DNA of 64,000 bases from Tethya wilhelma (taxonomy: Eukaryota; Porifera; Demospongiae; Tethyida; Tethyidae). Positions 1 to 13,026 of this stretch are shown here, one piece after another (position 1 is the stretch's first letter; every line of letters starts with the position of its first letter). The notes below the pieces were generated by a model. That model saw only the letters and a program-made list of their open reading frames with translations. It did not search any database and was not told the DNA's origin. The DNA lies in contig CAXIPT010000001.1 in NCBI GenBank assembly GCA_964030475.1, positions 2,827,075 through 2,891,074 on the forward strand, read 5' to 3'. A program made the translations under genes and the position numbers.

Positions 1-651
1 GATCTGAATGGAGTGGCATGGCTGGTGCCATCCTCCATTGTGGGTTGGGTTTTCATTGATGGTTGGATGGAAGGCACCGACATCGTAGTACTGAGGTGAA
101 GGTTGAGGTCCTTTGAACCAAATGGAGAGGTCAAAAACAGGTCTGTAGAATTGTCTGCATTGAGAAATAAACCAAAATGAAAAAGGATTTAACATTAATT
201 TGCAACCATTATAAGTGACTGACCTTGCATAGCGTCTAAATCTAGAATACCAATGGAGGTATCATTCAAGGAGCGACTCCCATCTGAAATAGAGCACATA
301 TCGCCACATTGCTGACATTGCTGCATCTCAAGTAAAACGAATATCTCACCTTTATTTGAAGGTCCATTTTCAGATGCTAAACTGTCTAAAGATAATCTTC
401 CAGTGATATCACTGTTAGAAGAAAGTGTGTAGTGTATAATGTTTCATCTACTTATATCTGTTCTCTGCAAAGTATTTGTGAACTTACCTAATCCGTGACT
501 GTGGCAATTGCTCAGGCAACTCATGTGACACCAGAGAGGAGTCTGGGCTGGGCTGGTGCAAGTTTATACCTGGAGGCTTTATGGCGGTGGAGAAAGCTGT
601 AGGAGAACCTATACCAGATATAGTGAGTAGTGAAGTGTCTTTAGGCTCCAT
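1..651 (-). CDS. Unrecognised Ser/Pro-rich protein, N-terminal part (5' partial gene)
   Basis: Four exons can be chained on the minus strand: 651-488, 411-350, 283-224 and 142-1, running off the left edge. Every junction has GT-AG signals and the frame stays open. The start is the ATG at 651 (MEPKDTSLL); the longer frame upstream has no ATG. The roughly 143 visible residues are rich in Ser, Thr, Pro and Asn with no membrane segment or recognisable domain, which suggests a disordered N-terminus of a nuclear or signalling protein. It is transcribed away from the acinus gene across a 219-bp spacer. I do not recognise the family. The exon chain is well supported; the function is unknown. Confidence 0.6.
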
Positions 652-870
652 TGTCGGCACTCTAAGGTAGCTCTGTTGCTTGAAAACGGCTGTTCTGCTG
701 TTCAAGACTCAGTAAACAAATACAAACTGTCGTTGGGTACAGGGTGGCAAGAACAACTGGTTGCGCGCGCCATTTCTTTGTATCAATCACATGATGTCAC
801 ATGAGAGTCAGCTGACTAGATATCTTCAGCACATGTAAAAAGCAAAAAAGCGAAGAGAAGAGTGTTGAAA
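652..870. promoter_or_regulatory. Divergent promoter between the unknown gene and acinus
   Basis: The two start codons (651 minus, 871 plus) point away from each other across 219 bp, so the spacer must hold both 5' ends. No TATA box is obvious. The stretch around 758-772 (ggttgcgcgcgcc) is the only CG-rich patch. Confidence 0.4.
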
Positions 871-3800
871 ATGGCGTCCAAAGCTTATGTAGTCGCTATG
901 ACCGTCTCTGAGCTCAAGGAGGAGCTGAAGCAACGGGGTATGAGCACTAAAGGAAGCAAGAAAGACCTCAGAGACCGTCTAGAACAGGTAGGTGTATCCT
1001 TTGCGGTACAAACTGGCTTGGAAATACACCAACCACCCCTTATGAGAGGTTACACATGAGTAAGATTGATAAATTACCCATTGTTATCTAAATCTGTTGC
1101 CTATGTTTGCATGGTGTAGGCATTGTATGATGAGGAGCTGGACGACCCAAGCTCTGAAAGTGAATCGGAAAGTGGTGGGCACACGTTTGGTGCAATGTCG
1201 GGATTCAACTTTAAAGTTCCACCCGAGAGTTTCATTGCAGAGGAAGACCTCCTTCCAGATGATGAGGACGAGGACGATGAAGATTACACTGAACCCATGA
1301 CGGTGTCGATCGAGCTGAGCAACAAGGAGAGGTTGGAGGTGTGTCCTCGAGCCAGTGCCACGGCTAGGATGGCCGTGGGTATCGGGGATCGTAGCATGGG
1401 CGATCGCAGCCTGGACCCAATGATAGTCCAAATAGAGATCGGCAACCGACAACTGATGCAGCAAGGAAGTGCACTTGCCAGGGGTGTAGCAGATGGTGAG
1501 GGTGGGCGGATGGACGCATCGACGGTTGAAGAGCACGCTGGCATTGTGAGGAAGGCTGATGCTCTGTCAAGATTGTCGGGAACCATGGGTATCAATGGTG
1601 GCAGAGAGCCCCCCATGGCTACACTACATGGTGCTGTTCCTGTCGCTAGGGAGACTGCATTTGAAGCACCCACTGTTCACCCAGAACCCGCCACCGTCTC
1701 TGATGAGCAACGCAGTCAAAGAGCAGCAGTAGATCACGTAGCTGCTTCAGTTGAACCAATAGCACAACAGACTGGTAGTATTCAACCTGTAGAACAGATT
1801 CACACCACTGAATTAGTACCCACTAGTAAAATAGAGAATTCTTCTGAAGCTAGAGTTGCTGTATCTGATGAAAAACTGACGCTAGAAGCGCCTGAAAATT
1901 CACAAAACACATCCGAACAAGTTGAAACATTGCCTACTGAACCCAAATCAGAACCACAAATTGAATCACCTCTAGAAATAGCCGAGAAGATAGAACAGAC
2001 TCATCTAACTCACACAGATCATAAAGCACAGTCAACAGAACATATTCATCCTCCTCCTGTAGTTGAACCCCCTAGCAGTACAGAAGTAGCGGGTCCTCCC
2101 TCCATTCAACAACAACAATCAGATCAACCCAGTTCAACTGGAAAAACTCCCATTAGTGAATCCACGTTATCAGAATGCGTCCAATCTCCTGAAGCTCAGA
2201 AACAAGAACCTTCTCCTTCTCCAGTAGAGAATGTCCAAGAGACTTTAGAAGAACCAGCTCCTGTGTCTTTGATGGAATCTAAAGAGGTTAAAGCACAATT
2301 GGTTGAGTCCTCTTCACTGGATGATGTTGAGACGGTAGTGCGTGATGGTCAGAATGAAAAGGAGGTGGAGGGCAGTGAGCCTGAGCAGCCAGCAGGTGAT
2401 GCTGGTGATGCTAGAGAAGAGCATGTGTCTGTGAGTGGGAGTGTGCCAGAGCATGATGGCATGGTGTGTGGTGGTGGAACAAGAGATGAGAATGAAGAGC
2501 GTGTGGAGTCCATAGAAATCGAAGATAGTGCTGAAACACAACCAGCACAGACTGAGCAGTTGGAATCACATTCGATAGAAATGCAATCTTGTAGTGAAAC
2601 TGTTGAGCCATCTAATGCTGAAAAGGACTCTATTTCTGCTCAACATCAGCAAGTTCCTCACGAAGATACATCATCAGGTGCAGCAATGGAAGAAGACACT
2701 CCATCCTCTCAAGAGGCTGGTGAGGTTCAAGACCAAACCCTCGAGAGTCCAGCTAGAATAGAAACACCCAAAAGCCCTCAATTGAACCAAGACACTAACG
2801 TAGTGGATGAAGTAATGGAGGAAGCGACGCCACAAGATGTAGTGTCACAAGAACACCAAGAGACCAGTGAGGAGCAGTGCTCAGATGATGTAATAACACC
2901 CACTCCTGTAGAACAAGAGTCCCTGGAGGATACTCAAGATGGAGCTGAACCTTCTGAATCTGTCTCAGGCTCAATTGTACCAGGATCTTCAATTACCCAC
3001 GAATCAGAAAATTCACCTAGCAAACCTAATCAAGAAGCTTTATCAGAACGTTCACCTTCTCATAGCCCAAGATCATTGACTGCTGATATTGCTGCTGGAC
3101 AAGAAGAACAAAATGTGACAGACAGACCTGTAGATGTTGAACAAAATGACAGTTTGACGCAAACTTTGAATGCTCAGAACCAGTCTAATTCCTCTCCCCA
3201 AGACCCGAGTGTGGTAGAACAACGACAGGGTGTTGATGTAGATATGGTACAACCAATAGCTGATGATGATCCGTTCAGTGGTTCCACTCCAGATGAGAGT
3301 ATACCTGAAAAAGAACCAGCTGTTGAGTCAGAACCATCTCCTTTGGTTGAAGCTGAGCAGTCTCCTGTGGTAGAAGCTGAGCAGTCTCCTGTGGTTGCAA
3401 TAGACCAACCTCCTGTTGTCGAACCGGAAGAATCTCTGGGTGCTGTTTCAGAACCACCTGCCATTGAGCCAGAGCACCACCCAGCTGTGTCTCCTCCACA
3501 TGGTGAACTTGCACCAGAGCAGCCACCACAGTCACCTGTTGAACCTCCCCCAACCATTGAATCAGATGAGCCTCCATTGGAAGAATCTGGACCTGCTCCC
3601 ACTGAGTCTCCATCTGTTGAATTGACTGAACCTCTGCCTTGTGCTGTCGAGCCAGAACAGCCTCCTGCAGTTGAATTTGACTCAGAAGAATGTCCGCCTA
3701 GTGACTCGGAAGAGCAACGTCCTCCTGTTTCACCCCCCAATGAACTTCCTACAGTTGAATCACAGCAACTACCACACGAGTCAGAACAGCCTCCTGCAGA

Positions 3801-6800
3801 TGAACCAGAGGAATGTCCACCTGGTGAATACATTCACTCAGAAGAGCAACACCCTACTGTTTCACCCCCCGTTGAACTTGAATCACAGACACTACCACAT
3901 GTTGAATCAGAACAGCCTCTTTCCCCTCTCGAACCAGAAGAACCTGTTGAACCAGAACATGAAATAGCTCGGTCTCCTGTTCGTGATAGAACTCCACCAG
4001 AGAATCCCTCTACTTTGGAACAAGATCTTGCTCAAGATGACGTATCCGAGCCATTACCTCTTGAAACAGCAATGGAAGCACACATTCATGACGAGCCTAT
4101 CCCACAGGGCTCTCAAGAACAGCCAAACCACCAAGAGGAAACTAGCAATCATGACTCAACTGAACCAGAGAACTCCCAAGAACAACCAAACCATCAAGGG
4201 AACACTGACGACCAAGAATCAACTGAACCAATACATGACGAAGATGAGCAGGATGTACCAATGGAGTCATCTCCATTGGGAGAACAGACCGCTCCATCCC
4301 CTCCCACAAGGACCGACATTGAACCAGCTGGTGACACTGAGCCCATGGCTCCTACTGGACAGGACCAACCAACCACTGACACACTCAACCAAGATCATAG
4401 CGATGAAAAGGATGTGGTGATGGCAAAACAGGAAGCAGATGCTCCTGAGAAGACAGGACTGTCAGAACCACCACCACTGGAGCAAGTGCAGCTTGAACAA
4501 AACTCACCAGACAATGAGATTGAGGGTGCACCTATGGCTGACACTGTTCCAACATCGTCGGAGCAGGTAAGTCAAACCACTCTGCAAATTGATGATTTTC
4601 TAGTCCATGCAGAGGAAGATGACCTTTCTGTCTTTTCAACTGAAGCTGCCGAAGCTGATCTGGTTCTTACCAATCTCACTTCTTCTTCTTCCTCTAATCC
4701 AAGTCAGCAGCAGCGTACTAGCTCTGGCAAGACTCAGTCCATGCATGAGCAAGTAGGTCCTTTGTCTCCTTCATCTAGACCTAGGAAAAGTTCTGCTGAA
4801 TCTTCTCGACTAGTTAGCTCTTCGAGTGAGAAGAGATCAAGACAAGACAAGGAAGAGGTCAGTTGGAATGGGAAATGCGTTTGTACCTAATGTGTGTGTG
4901 TGTGTGTGTGTGCTGTGGGTATTTCTTAATTGCACTGTGGTTTGTGGTTTCATGTGGGCAATTCTATTAGTGCTGATACAGGATGTGTATTTACATGTAC
5001 CGGAACACAATTCACAATATTGATTTCCAGCCAGAAATTGCAGTCAATGGTGGGGGTAGTTATCTCACTGAAATTTGCATTCCCATAATGCACTGCCCAA
5101 ACACTATACTTAGTCTACATAATTATATTAGACTGGACTCTGAATCTCATTTTTGACACAATTTCATACTCTTAGACCAGGAAGTGCACAGGCATTATTT
5201 TTTTGATATTGTTCTGCTACATGTGTGCAATCCTCACTGTATTCTCCCCTCTCCACCAGGGTCAGACCGAGGCCCCTTCTGTCAAGAGGAGACGTATTTC
5301 CACTCATGGTCCTGGCTCCTCCTCTTCCTCCAGTGGCAGTGGTGGTGGGACTGCTGCTACTGCTGGTGCTGGCGGTAGCAGTTCCCAGGAACAGCGCAAG
5401 AGGCGATGGGGCTCAGCCAAACAGAGGAGCAACAGTGCTTCCACTCCTACTGCCACGATTAGCTCTGATGTTCTCAAGGTAGGTTGGTTTTAGAGCTGTC
5501 CTGATACGGTAGATCAGGAAATTTTTGTTACTAAAAATTTTCTTCGGCAAGTTTTACAAAAAAAAATCAAAACACAGTGAAATTTTTATGATCTTGTATG
5601 GCAATCTTTACCGACTTGTCCAAATGACAGCTACGTGATTTAACAGGTGAAATATTTTACCAGCAAGAATTTTCCAATCTACAATATCTTTTTGTACAAG
5701 TTTCTTTTTTGTTTTTTCAATGCTAAATGATATAGTGCTATGAAGGTTACACTAGCCATTTTGTACCCAATGCATACACACTCTCAGGACATTATCCCTG
5801 CTGACATGGAGGCTATGGTGGTGGGTGAAGGTGAGGACAGTGTGACTGTTGAGGGTCTCCTTGATGAAGGAGAAGGAGGAGGAGGAGAGCAAGGGACAAG
5901 GGCAGACCAAGAAACCACTGAAGACAGGTATTGTACATTCCGTTTAGCTAGATTTTTTTTCCATGGAAAGCCAACTACAAAACCTTTTCGCAATTTTATT
6001 TTCAACGATCAAGCAGCCCCATCCCATGTATTGCAGAAGAGTGCTCATACAATACTAGCATTAGTGTTGCTGTACAGCATATGTTGTGTAATTTTATCAT
6101 GTGTGTTTGTGCTGTCTTGTTCCATTCAGTGTTGGTGTGGTTGGCTCAGCAGCTGAGCTGGAGTGGCAGGAGGTTGAGAAGGAGAGAGAGGTGAAGAGGA
6201 GAGAGATCGAGAGAGCACGCCAGGAACTAGAGACCAGGAGGAGAATTGAAGCCAGACTCAGAGCCAAACAAGAAGCTGAAGCCAAAGCAAGAAGAGAGTC
6301 AATCGATAAAGGTTTGTGGGTGGATGAGATATCAGTGGACTATATAGCTAGTGGCATTAATTTTGCCACTACAGCGCTCAAACAATATTGGCAAACTTTA
6401 ATTTTGGTAAATGAAATGTATGCGTGCAAACCAATCATAATCAACACAAACAGGCATTCCTATTTCAGCAAAATTATTTTAGGGATTTTGGAGAAATTTG
6501 CCAATTTTTGGCCAAAATAAAATCCTTACAAAAGTTTTCTGTATTATGAAGTATTTGATGTCAACCATATTCTTTCCCCCTAGATAAGAGACGTACACCA
6601 TCTCCTGCTCGTAATCCAAAGAGTAGAATCTTACATGTGGAAAACTTGACCCGCCCTTTCACCAAGATGCAGCTCATAGAACTGCTTACTGAAGATGGGC
6701 CCATCATTGAGGATGCGTACTGGACCAACAGAGTCAAGTCACACTGCATTGTAGTGGTGAGTTGCACAAATCACTGAAACACCAAGGGAAAAAAATTAGG

Positions 6801-6838
6801 CTTATTCTTTTTCAAATATAGATGTAATCATGTTATTC

Positions 6839-6876
<38 letters not shown>

Positions 6877-7820
6877 ATAAGAGTGAGAGTAGTGCTGTGG
6901 CTACTAGGGAGAGGCTCCACGGTATCAAGTGGCCTTCTACTAACCCTAAACGTCTCATTGTGGACTTTCTCACTTCCAACCGTGTGGCTACGATCACAGA
7001 AGGTCAGCTGGTCGTTGATGAGGTGACAGAGGGGGAGGAGGAGGTGCATGAAGTGCAGACAATGGCGGACGAGGTAATGGAAACTACTGAAGAGGAGATC
7101 GTTGAGGATAAAGACAAAGGTATGTGCTGGTATCACATAATTGCTTGTTAGGAGAATGCAGTATTACAGCCTTGTACACAGGCCTTGCCCAAATCACTCG
7201 CAAAGTTTAAAATAGGTGCCAGAGAAGGCCTGGGAATTGAGACTATATATAGTATCATTCATCGATCATGTTTGGTCAGTTGTATGTAGAGTAAGTGATG
7301 CTATTGTTGTTGCCGTTCAGGTGCAGCTGTGCCCTCTCCAAGTGCTCCCATAGCACCTGATAATGAAGAGGCAAAGGTCAGTGAGAAGAGAGATGAAGAG
7401 GCCACTCCGGCTGAGCCACCCAAGAAGGGAACCAAAATGTTAGACGAACTTTTCAAGAAGACAAAAGCAACTCCTTCCATTTATTGGCTCCCTCTTACCG
7501 ATGCTCAGGTAACGATCGCAGGGATGGTTCAGCTACTAGTCTGTATTCACCTTTTGTGTTTCTGTGAATGTTCTCAGGTGGCTCAAAGAGAAGCAGAGGA
7601 GCGTGCTCGTGAGGAGGAGAGAGAGAAACAACGCGAGGAAAGGATTAGACTCCGACGAGAGGAGAGAGAGAGGGAAGACAGGGAACGTGAACGAAGGCTT
7701 CAAGTAGAACGAGAGAGAATGAGACGTCATAGATCAAGATCGAGATCGCACAGTCGTTCAAGATCACGGTCGCGAAATAGGTCTCGTTCTCGGAGTAGGG
7801 ACCGAGGCAGAAGGCGGTGA
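871..7820 (+). CDS. ACIN1: Acinus (apoptotic chromatin condensation inducer), nine exons
   Basis: Exons: 871-987, 1120-4857, 5260-5478, 5788-5927, 6130-6311, 6585-6756, 6876-7119, 7321-7508 and 7578-7820. The ATG at 871 (MASKAYVV) starts a SAP DNA-binding domain (about residues 8-40; ELKEELKQRG). A giant 3.7-kb exon then encodes an acidic, Pro/Glu/Ser-rich disordered region. After a charged helical stretch comes an RRM (SRILHVENLTRPF). The RSB motif (MLDELFKKTKATPSIYWLPL) is the segment by which acinus binds RNPS1 and SAP18 in the ASAP complex of the exon junction complex. The protein ends in an Arg/Glu helix and an RS tail. The predicted length, about 1,750 residues, exceeds human acinus because of the acidic exon. 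Expected role: nuclear splicing and mRNP assembly. Domain order and the RSB motif make the assignment firm. Confidence 0.93.
6842..6873. repeat. (TC)n microsatellite serving as a polypyrimidine tract
   Basis: Sixteen TC units run to within two bases of the AG acceptor of acinus exon 7 (starting 6876), so the simple repeat itself forms the polypyrimidine tract of this 3' splice site. Confidence 0.85.
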
Positions 7821-8131
7821 CAGATGCTTCGAAGCTATTGTACATGATTGTATAAATGTTAGAGAAATTTGCTTATAAATTTTATTGTAGTACCCTTGCA
7901 CATATTTCTTTTCTTATCCATTTTTACACGCAATATAAGAACACGAACGCTCTGTCTGACCTTTCTAAACATCATGCTCTTTTGCCCCTTGCCCCTATTT
8001 CTTGTAAATGCACACCATTCACTCTTCTAAATATACGAAACCTTTTTAGTTAAGAAATGTTAAAATGTTGTAAAGGAAATACTGATGCATGATCAGTAAT
8101 TCATCTATGTTCATGATACTCCGCTGTCATC
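7821..8131. other. Intergenic spacer, acinus 3' end to VPS9D1-like 5' end
   Basis: AT-rich spacer between two plus-strand genes. It should contain the acinus 3' UTR and the promoter of the next gene. I see no further gene or repeat in it. Confidence 0.4.
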
Positions 8132-11100
8132 ATGGCAGGGAAGCAGGGATCTATTGGTAGCACGAAAGAACAACTAGGCCGCGTTTATAAACTCGTCAAG
8201 GAGGCACAAACTCTAGATGGGAATGGAGACGAACTGGTAAACATAAACTAACCTTTCCCAATCAGTTTTATGATGATACAATCATTATACTATCTATGAT
8301 ACAATCCATAAATTTCTGGCAAAGAAAATCCCTGCCAGTTCTGTGTGCCCATGTTTGTCTACCAGTTGATACACGTACCAATACTGAGAGAGTGTGTGGT
8401 TTATGCCTGTAGGGAGCTTACAGACACTATTTGGCGGCCGTTGAGTTAGGAGTGCAGACTCTGAGCAATGACATACAGGCCAACCAAGGTAGGCTGCCTT
8501 GAGGTTATGCAGTGGTGGTGTACCATTGATTAACAGCTGTAGCAAGTAGATTGGTGATAATTTGCTACGTAACTGAATGTTCACATTTTAGTAGTCTATT
8601 AGCATGAGGTATTTGTATTGCTTCAGGTCAAGGTACACTGTCGGAAGCTGATACAACCCAGCAGTTCAGGATGTACAGGCAGTGTTTGGAGCAAGGGGAG
8701 AACATCTACACCACGGCAAAGAGAGAGCAGCGTCCACTGGCTCTGTTCCGACTGTCCACTCCTAGTCCTGTCACTAGCCCTCCTCCAACGATGACAGACT
8801 CAATCGCACCCAATCACACGGTCTCCCCGCAGCCCACAGTGTCACACCCCCAGAGGTACGGTGGAACGGGGGGACCAGTGAGGACGATGAGTTGGCCAGC
8901 GAGACAGAAGCCCATTGGCCATGGGAGAGGGGTTCCGACGCAGGAGACTGTCGATGGGTCTCTAGTGAGGAAGGGACCGGCTGTACAATACCAGACTGTG
9001 AAGTAAGTATGGTATGGGATTCAGTCAGCATGTTTGTTAGTGTATAGGTATTTGCTATCAGTTTCCCTCAGATACTGTGTCAGTGATGTTGTCCTTTCAA
9101 TGGCAGTTGCTACAACAATTTCTCATTTCCTTGTGTATAATGTTAACACAAGATATTTAATACACAAACTGCAGTAGTCTTCACCAGTTGTCGTACATGG
9201 ACGAGGCCAGGCTAAAGAACCGTCACATGATGGAGCAGTACAAGGCCCATCTCCGACAGTCCTCCAGTCGTATGATCCCAACCGACGTTGGATTGAGCAT
9301 GCTCAGAAGATTGGATGAAAATGTTGGTGTGGCCCGCATTCGCCAACAAATGGTACATACATACAGTGTATATAACAGGAGCAAGGTTGCTTTTGTAGAG
9401 TACTTTTTTTGTTTTTGTTTAAGTTCTGACTAGTTTGCAAAGCTGCTGATTGTGGCTTTAGAAACTGTGCTAACTGAATACCTAAATGGTGTTTGAACAG
9501 CTGTATAGGCAGTTGCTTGACAAGTTACTTTACTTAGTGAGAATAACTTTATGTATTCCTTCTGTTTCCTGGTAATGGTACTTGGTGGACTTGCCATCAT
9601 GGTTGTGGTTTTGGTAGCCAGGCAGACTAAGAGAGGGTGACACATCCTTGGTTGGGGCTTATTAAAAGGAAAGAAACCTCAGTGTGTGTTTGTGTGCTTG
9701 TGCTTGGTATATGTTGCTATTCAGGGTTCAGGGAATTTCACCAGACTGTGTGTTACCTTCATACATTTACAGCCATGTACTCTGGAATTCTGGTTTAAAT
9801 GTAAACATTACTAAACAATGCAGAGCCACCCTTTGAAAATTTGGGTGGCTTTGGCACTAATAAGAATGACTTGCTCTAAGAATTAAGGTATTCTTGCTTG
9901 CTACTATGTTATTCCCAATGGTGGTCTCCTCACCACATATGCCTGAACTCATCTGCAGTGAGCTGCTGCTGCTGTTGTTACATGAGATTTTAGCCTATTA
10001 TTTTCCCCTCTGTTTCCTAACAGATCGCTCGTAAGTTGAGAGAGAGGGAGCTGAGGCTGAAACAAGAGGAGGCCAAGTGAGTGCCCCCCACACCCTACCC
10101 CTACCCCCCCATTACTGTATGGTGAGATATGTGTGTGATGCTCTCCTGTTCTCTAGGAACAAGAGAAAGGTTCTCATCTCTCTCTCTGTTGAAGAACTGT
10201 GTGAGGAGGTGTCCACCTTTGAGCATGGCAAGGTAGCTAACATGGACTTGCTGTGATACTTGGCTTAACATAGGTGGTAGTGTAATGTGCTGTGTACAAC
10301 AGTTGTTGAGATTGGGTGTGCAATCTTGGTGTCTCTTTTAGGGTTCAGCCACAATGAGTCAACTCAAGGCCCGTTTGAACACTGCAGGATCTGACCACTC
10401 TCAGATCTACAATGCTCTCAATGAAATACTCAAGTAAGTTCGTGGCAACAAGCATGATAATGTCTTGGACAAGATCAGATGACTGTGAATTGTATATAAT
10501 CATCATATGACAGACAGTGTCAGGTGTGAGACGGGCTGCACGTATTATCATTACACGTGTGTTCTCAATCCGTACAGTGTAACAGACCACCCTCTCACCA
10601 GACTGCTGGGTGAGTGTCAGTACAGTATCTACATGATGCTGCAGCCAGTGGGCTCTGCTGTGGAAAAGGCTGGGGGACTGCCACGCCTTGAGATACAACT
10701 GGACAACTGTGGCATGGACAGAAAGCCATCGGAAGGTATAGGTGGTACTCTTCCATGTTTATCAATTTTTAATTTATGTTTGTGTAGTCTGGCACTTTTA
10801 CTCTATCCACCATAACAGTACTTACATAAATGGATATTGTCAGGAGCTTATGAGCATTGTGAAGCAACACGACGCCAACATACACCCCTTTATTTTCACT
10901 TATTCATTTTTCACTGTTACGTTGCAAATTTTTCCTGCACTTTGGTAGTATTATTGTGGCAGTACAGTGTTACTGTAGTACTGTGTCACACTCTGTTACT
11001 GTAGACTATGTCTATGATGAGCCAAGGCAAATGATTTCTCCCGAACAAGCCTCCAACGAAAGTTGCTCCACTCAATCCCCACGCCCGTCGACGGACGATG

Positions 11101-13026
11101 ACTCTCACCTGGACCTCCTCTGTGGAGATGACGATGATGACCTCTTCGATCTTGCCATCCCTACGTTGGCCAAGCCACACCCACCACCACCAGAAGGAGG
11201 GGGGCTGGCAGAGGAGGGGGTAGGAGACAAGACGATGGACCCCTTTGACAAGAAGTTGGCCGAATTGAGGTCGTCTCTGTTGGGTGATGATACTACACTT
11301 GAGGGTCATTATGATGTTCCCACCAAGCATGTGACCAGCTCAGCAAGTGGTGTGCTCAGGAATGGCATACAAGAGAAGCAAGTTTACGAGAATCTACCAA
11401 ATCCTTCCAAGAGTCTGGGAAATTCTGACAGAGCAGAAGTTTATACGAACTTACAAGACATTGACGTGAAAGTGAACAACGTGTACAGTGTGTTGGAGCC
11501 ACCCACCATCAGTGAGCAAGATGAAACTGAAAGAAGTCTCAAAAAGACGGACTCCATTTACGACAATGCTGACGAAATTTCCCAATACCTGAAAGAGCAA
11601 GGCCAAGAGGAAGTGGGNCACACACACCTAAATCCCATACATGAATTTGTTTCACACACAGACACCATACAGTGGAGTGAACACACACTACATTAATGTT
11701 ATCTGCACAAACAATTTCAACTTTCAGACAAATTGGAGCAGTGTTTTGTTGAGTGCTATCCTGCCTTGGACTCGGAGGAAAACCGTCAAGTGTGTCACAC
11801 AGTTCTCGAACTCTGCTTCTTCCCTCCCATTCTCAAGCTGCTGGTGATGGTGTTTCGATGTAAGAACTACCTTGAAGAGGTGGCCACTGCTAAGAACATG
11901 TGCCAGCATGTCAATGCAACTCCAAGAGACTTCTCCGTCAGGAATAAATTCTGGCTGATTGATCAGGTTAGGATAGTTTTGAACACCTCTAGGGTAGGAA
12001 CATACAGTAGCTTGCATTGTCAATGTACTGTATATTGGTAGTAAAACCAAACCCATCACATACCATATAGCAGGAAAGTTTCACAGGGTTTAACTTTTGC
12101 AGTTTTCACGGATCACGGTCTATCTGCAAATTTTTTATCTGCTAAATGCTCCCTAACGTATATACGTATGGACGTTGCATAGCTCATCCGCCAAAGTTGA
12201 AATGCAAAATGTTTAAGAGAGACATTCACGAAAGTTAGCCCTCGAAACTTTCCCGCTATATGGTATACTGTTATGAATTGATAGTACACTCTCTCCACAC
12301 CCGCACAGAGCTATGCCCCGTATGGTGAGGCTATAGATGAACTGAGGAAGCTGCCAACCCTGCAGTGCCCAACACCAAAGCTGGAGTGTCTGGTTGACTT
12401 GAGCAAGAGGATTGTACGGTGTATTGATGACTACTACGAGGCTCAGGGGAAACCAAAGGGCACCATGGACTCTGGAGTGTAAGTTGGAATATTGTAAATC
12501 AAACCACCCTCTGCTAGCCTCGTTCCCAGGTTTCTGCTTCATTTTTCCTTAAAAAATGAGAAAAGATAGGGAAAATTTTGCAAGGGAATGAGGCTACCAT
12601 GCTAGTTATTACCACAGGTGACTTATGGTATGTATACTCAACATCATAATAATACCCCCCCCCCTCCCTCTTTCACACCAATGAATGATACATACATGTT
12701 TTAGTGGTGTTGATGACATCCTACCCATCATGAGTTACGTCATTGTTCGCTCTGGCCTCCCTGAGCTTGTGTCGGAGTGTTCCATCATGGAGGAGTTCAT
12801 TCAAGATGGGTAAGCCTGCCTGCAAGTCAACTCGACTCTGAGACATGTACTTGTTTATATGAATGTTTGTTGGTGCAACTTTTGCTGTATCATGATTTAC
12901 ATCTGGGCCATCATCCATCATGCTCACCTTCTCTTTGCATGTGTGCAGGTATATGAAAGGTGAAGAAGGTTTTTGTCTAACTTCATTTTTGACAGCACTT
13001 AAATACGTATCAAGAATGTCCAGCTG
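8132..13026 (+). CDS. VPS9D1: VPS9 domain-containing protein 1-like Rab guanine-nucleotide exchange factor
   Basis: Fourteen exons chain in frame: 8132-8236, 8413-8488, 8627-9002, 9175-9352, 10024-10076, 10157-10232, 10342-10433, 10578-10735, 11005-about 11616, 11728-11966, 12309-12478, 12705-12809 and 12949-13026; one short exon may remain unplaced. The N-terminus is a helical MIT-like module ([12 protein letters not shown], then [13 protein letters not shown]) resembling VPS9D1. The C-terminus is a VPS9 domain ([19 protein letters not shown], then [17 protein letters not shown]), the fold that activates Rab5-type GTPases on endosomes. A linker in exon 9 carries a row of Tyr motifs (YDEP, YDVP, YENL, YTNL, YSVL, YDNA). 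An N at 11618 masks the exon 9 donor; a T there would give GT and restore frame. Family identity is strong; orthology to VPS9D1 itself is inferred from domain order. Confidence 0.85.
12061..12265. mobile_element. MITE-like element with about 20-bp terminal inverted repeats
   Basis: The left end (ccatatagcaggaaagttt) is the reverse complement of the right end (aaactttcccgctatatgg) with one mismatch, and both are bounded by TA. No transposase ORF lies inside. Inverted ends plus a TA duplication fit a non-autonomous Tc1/mariner-type element sitting in a VPS9D1-like intron. Confidence 0.7.

Noticed and set aside
3174..3833. Long minus-strand ORF of 219 codons rich in Gly and Ser
   Set aside because: It is the antisense shadow of the repetitive Pro/Glu-rich acinus exon and has no independent features.
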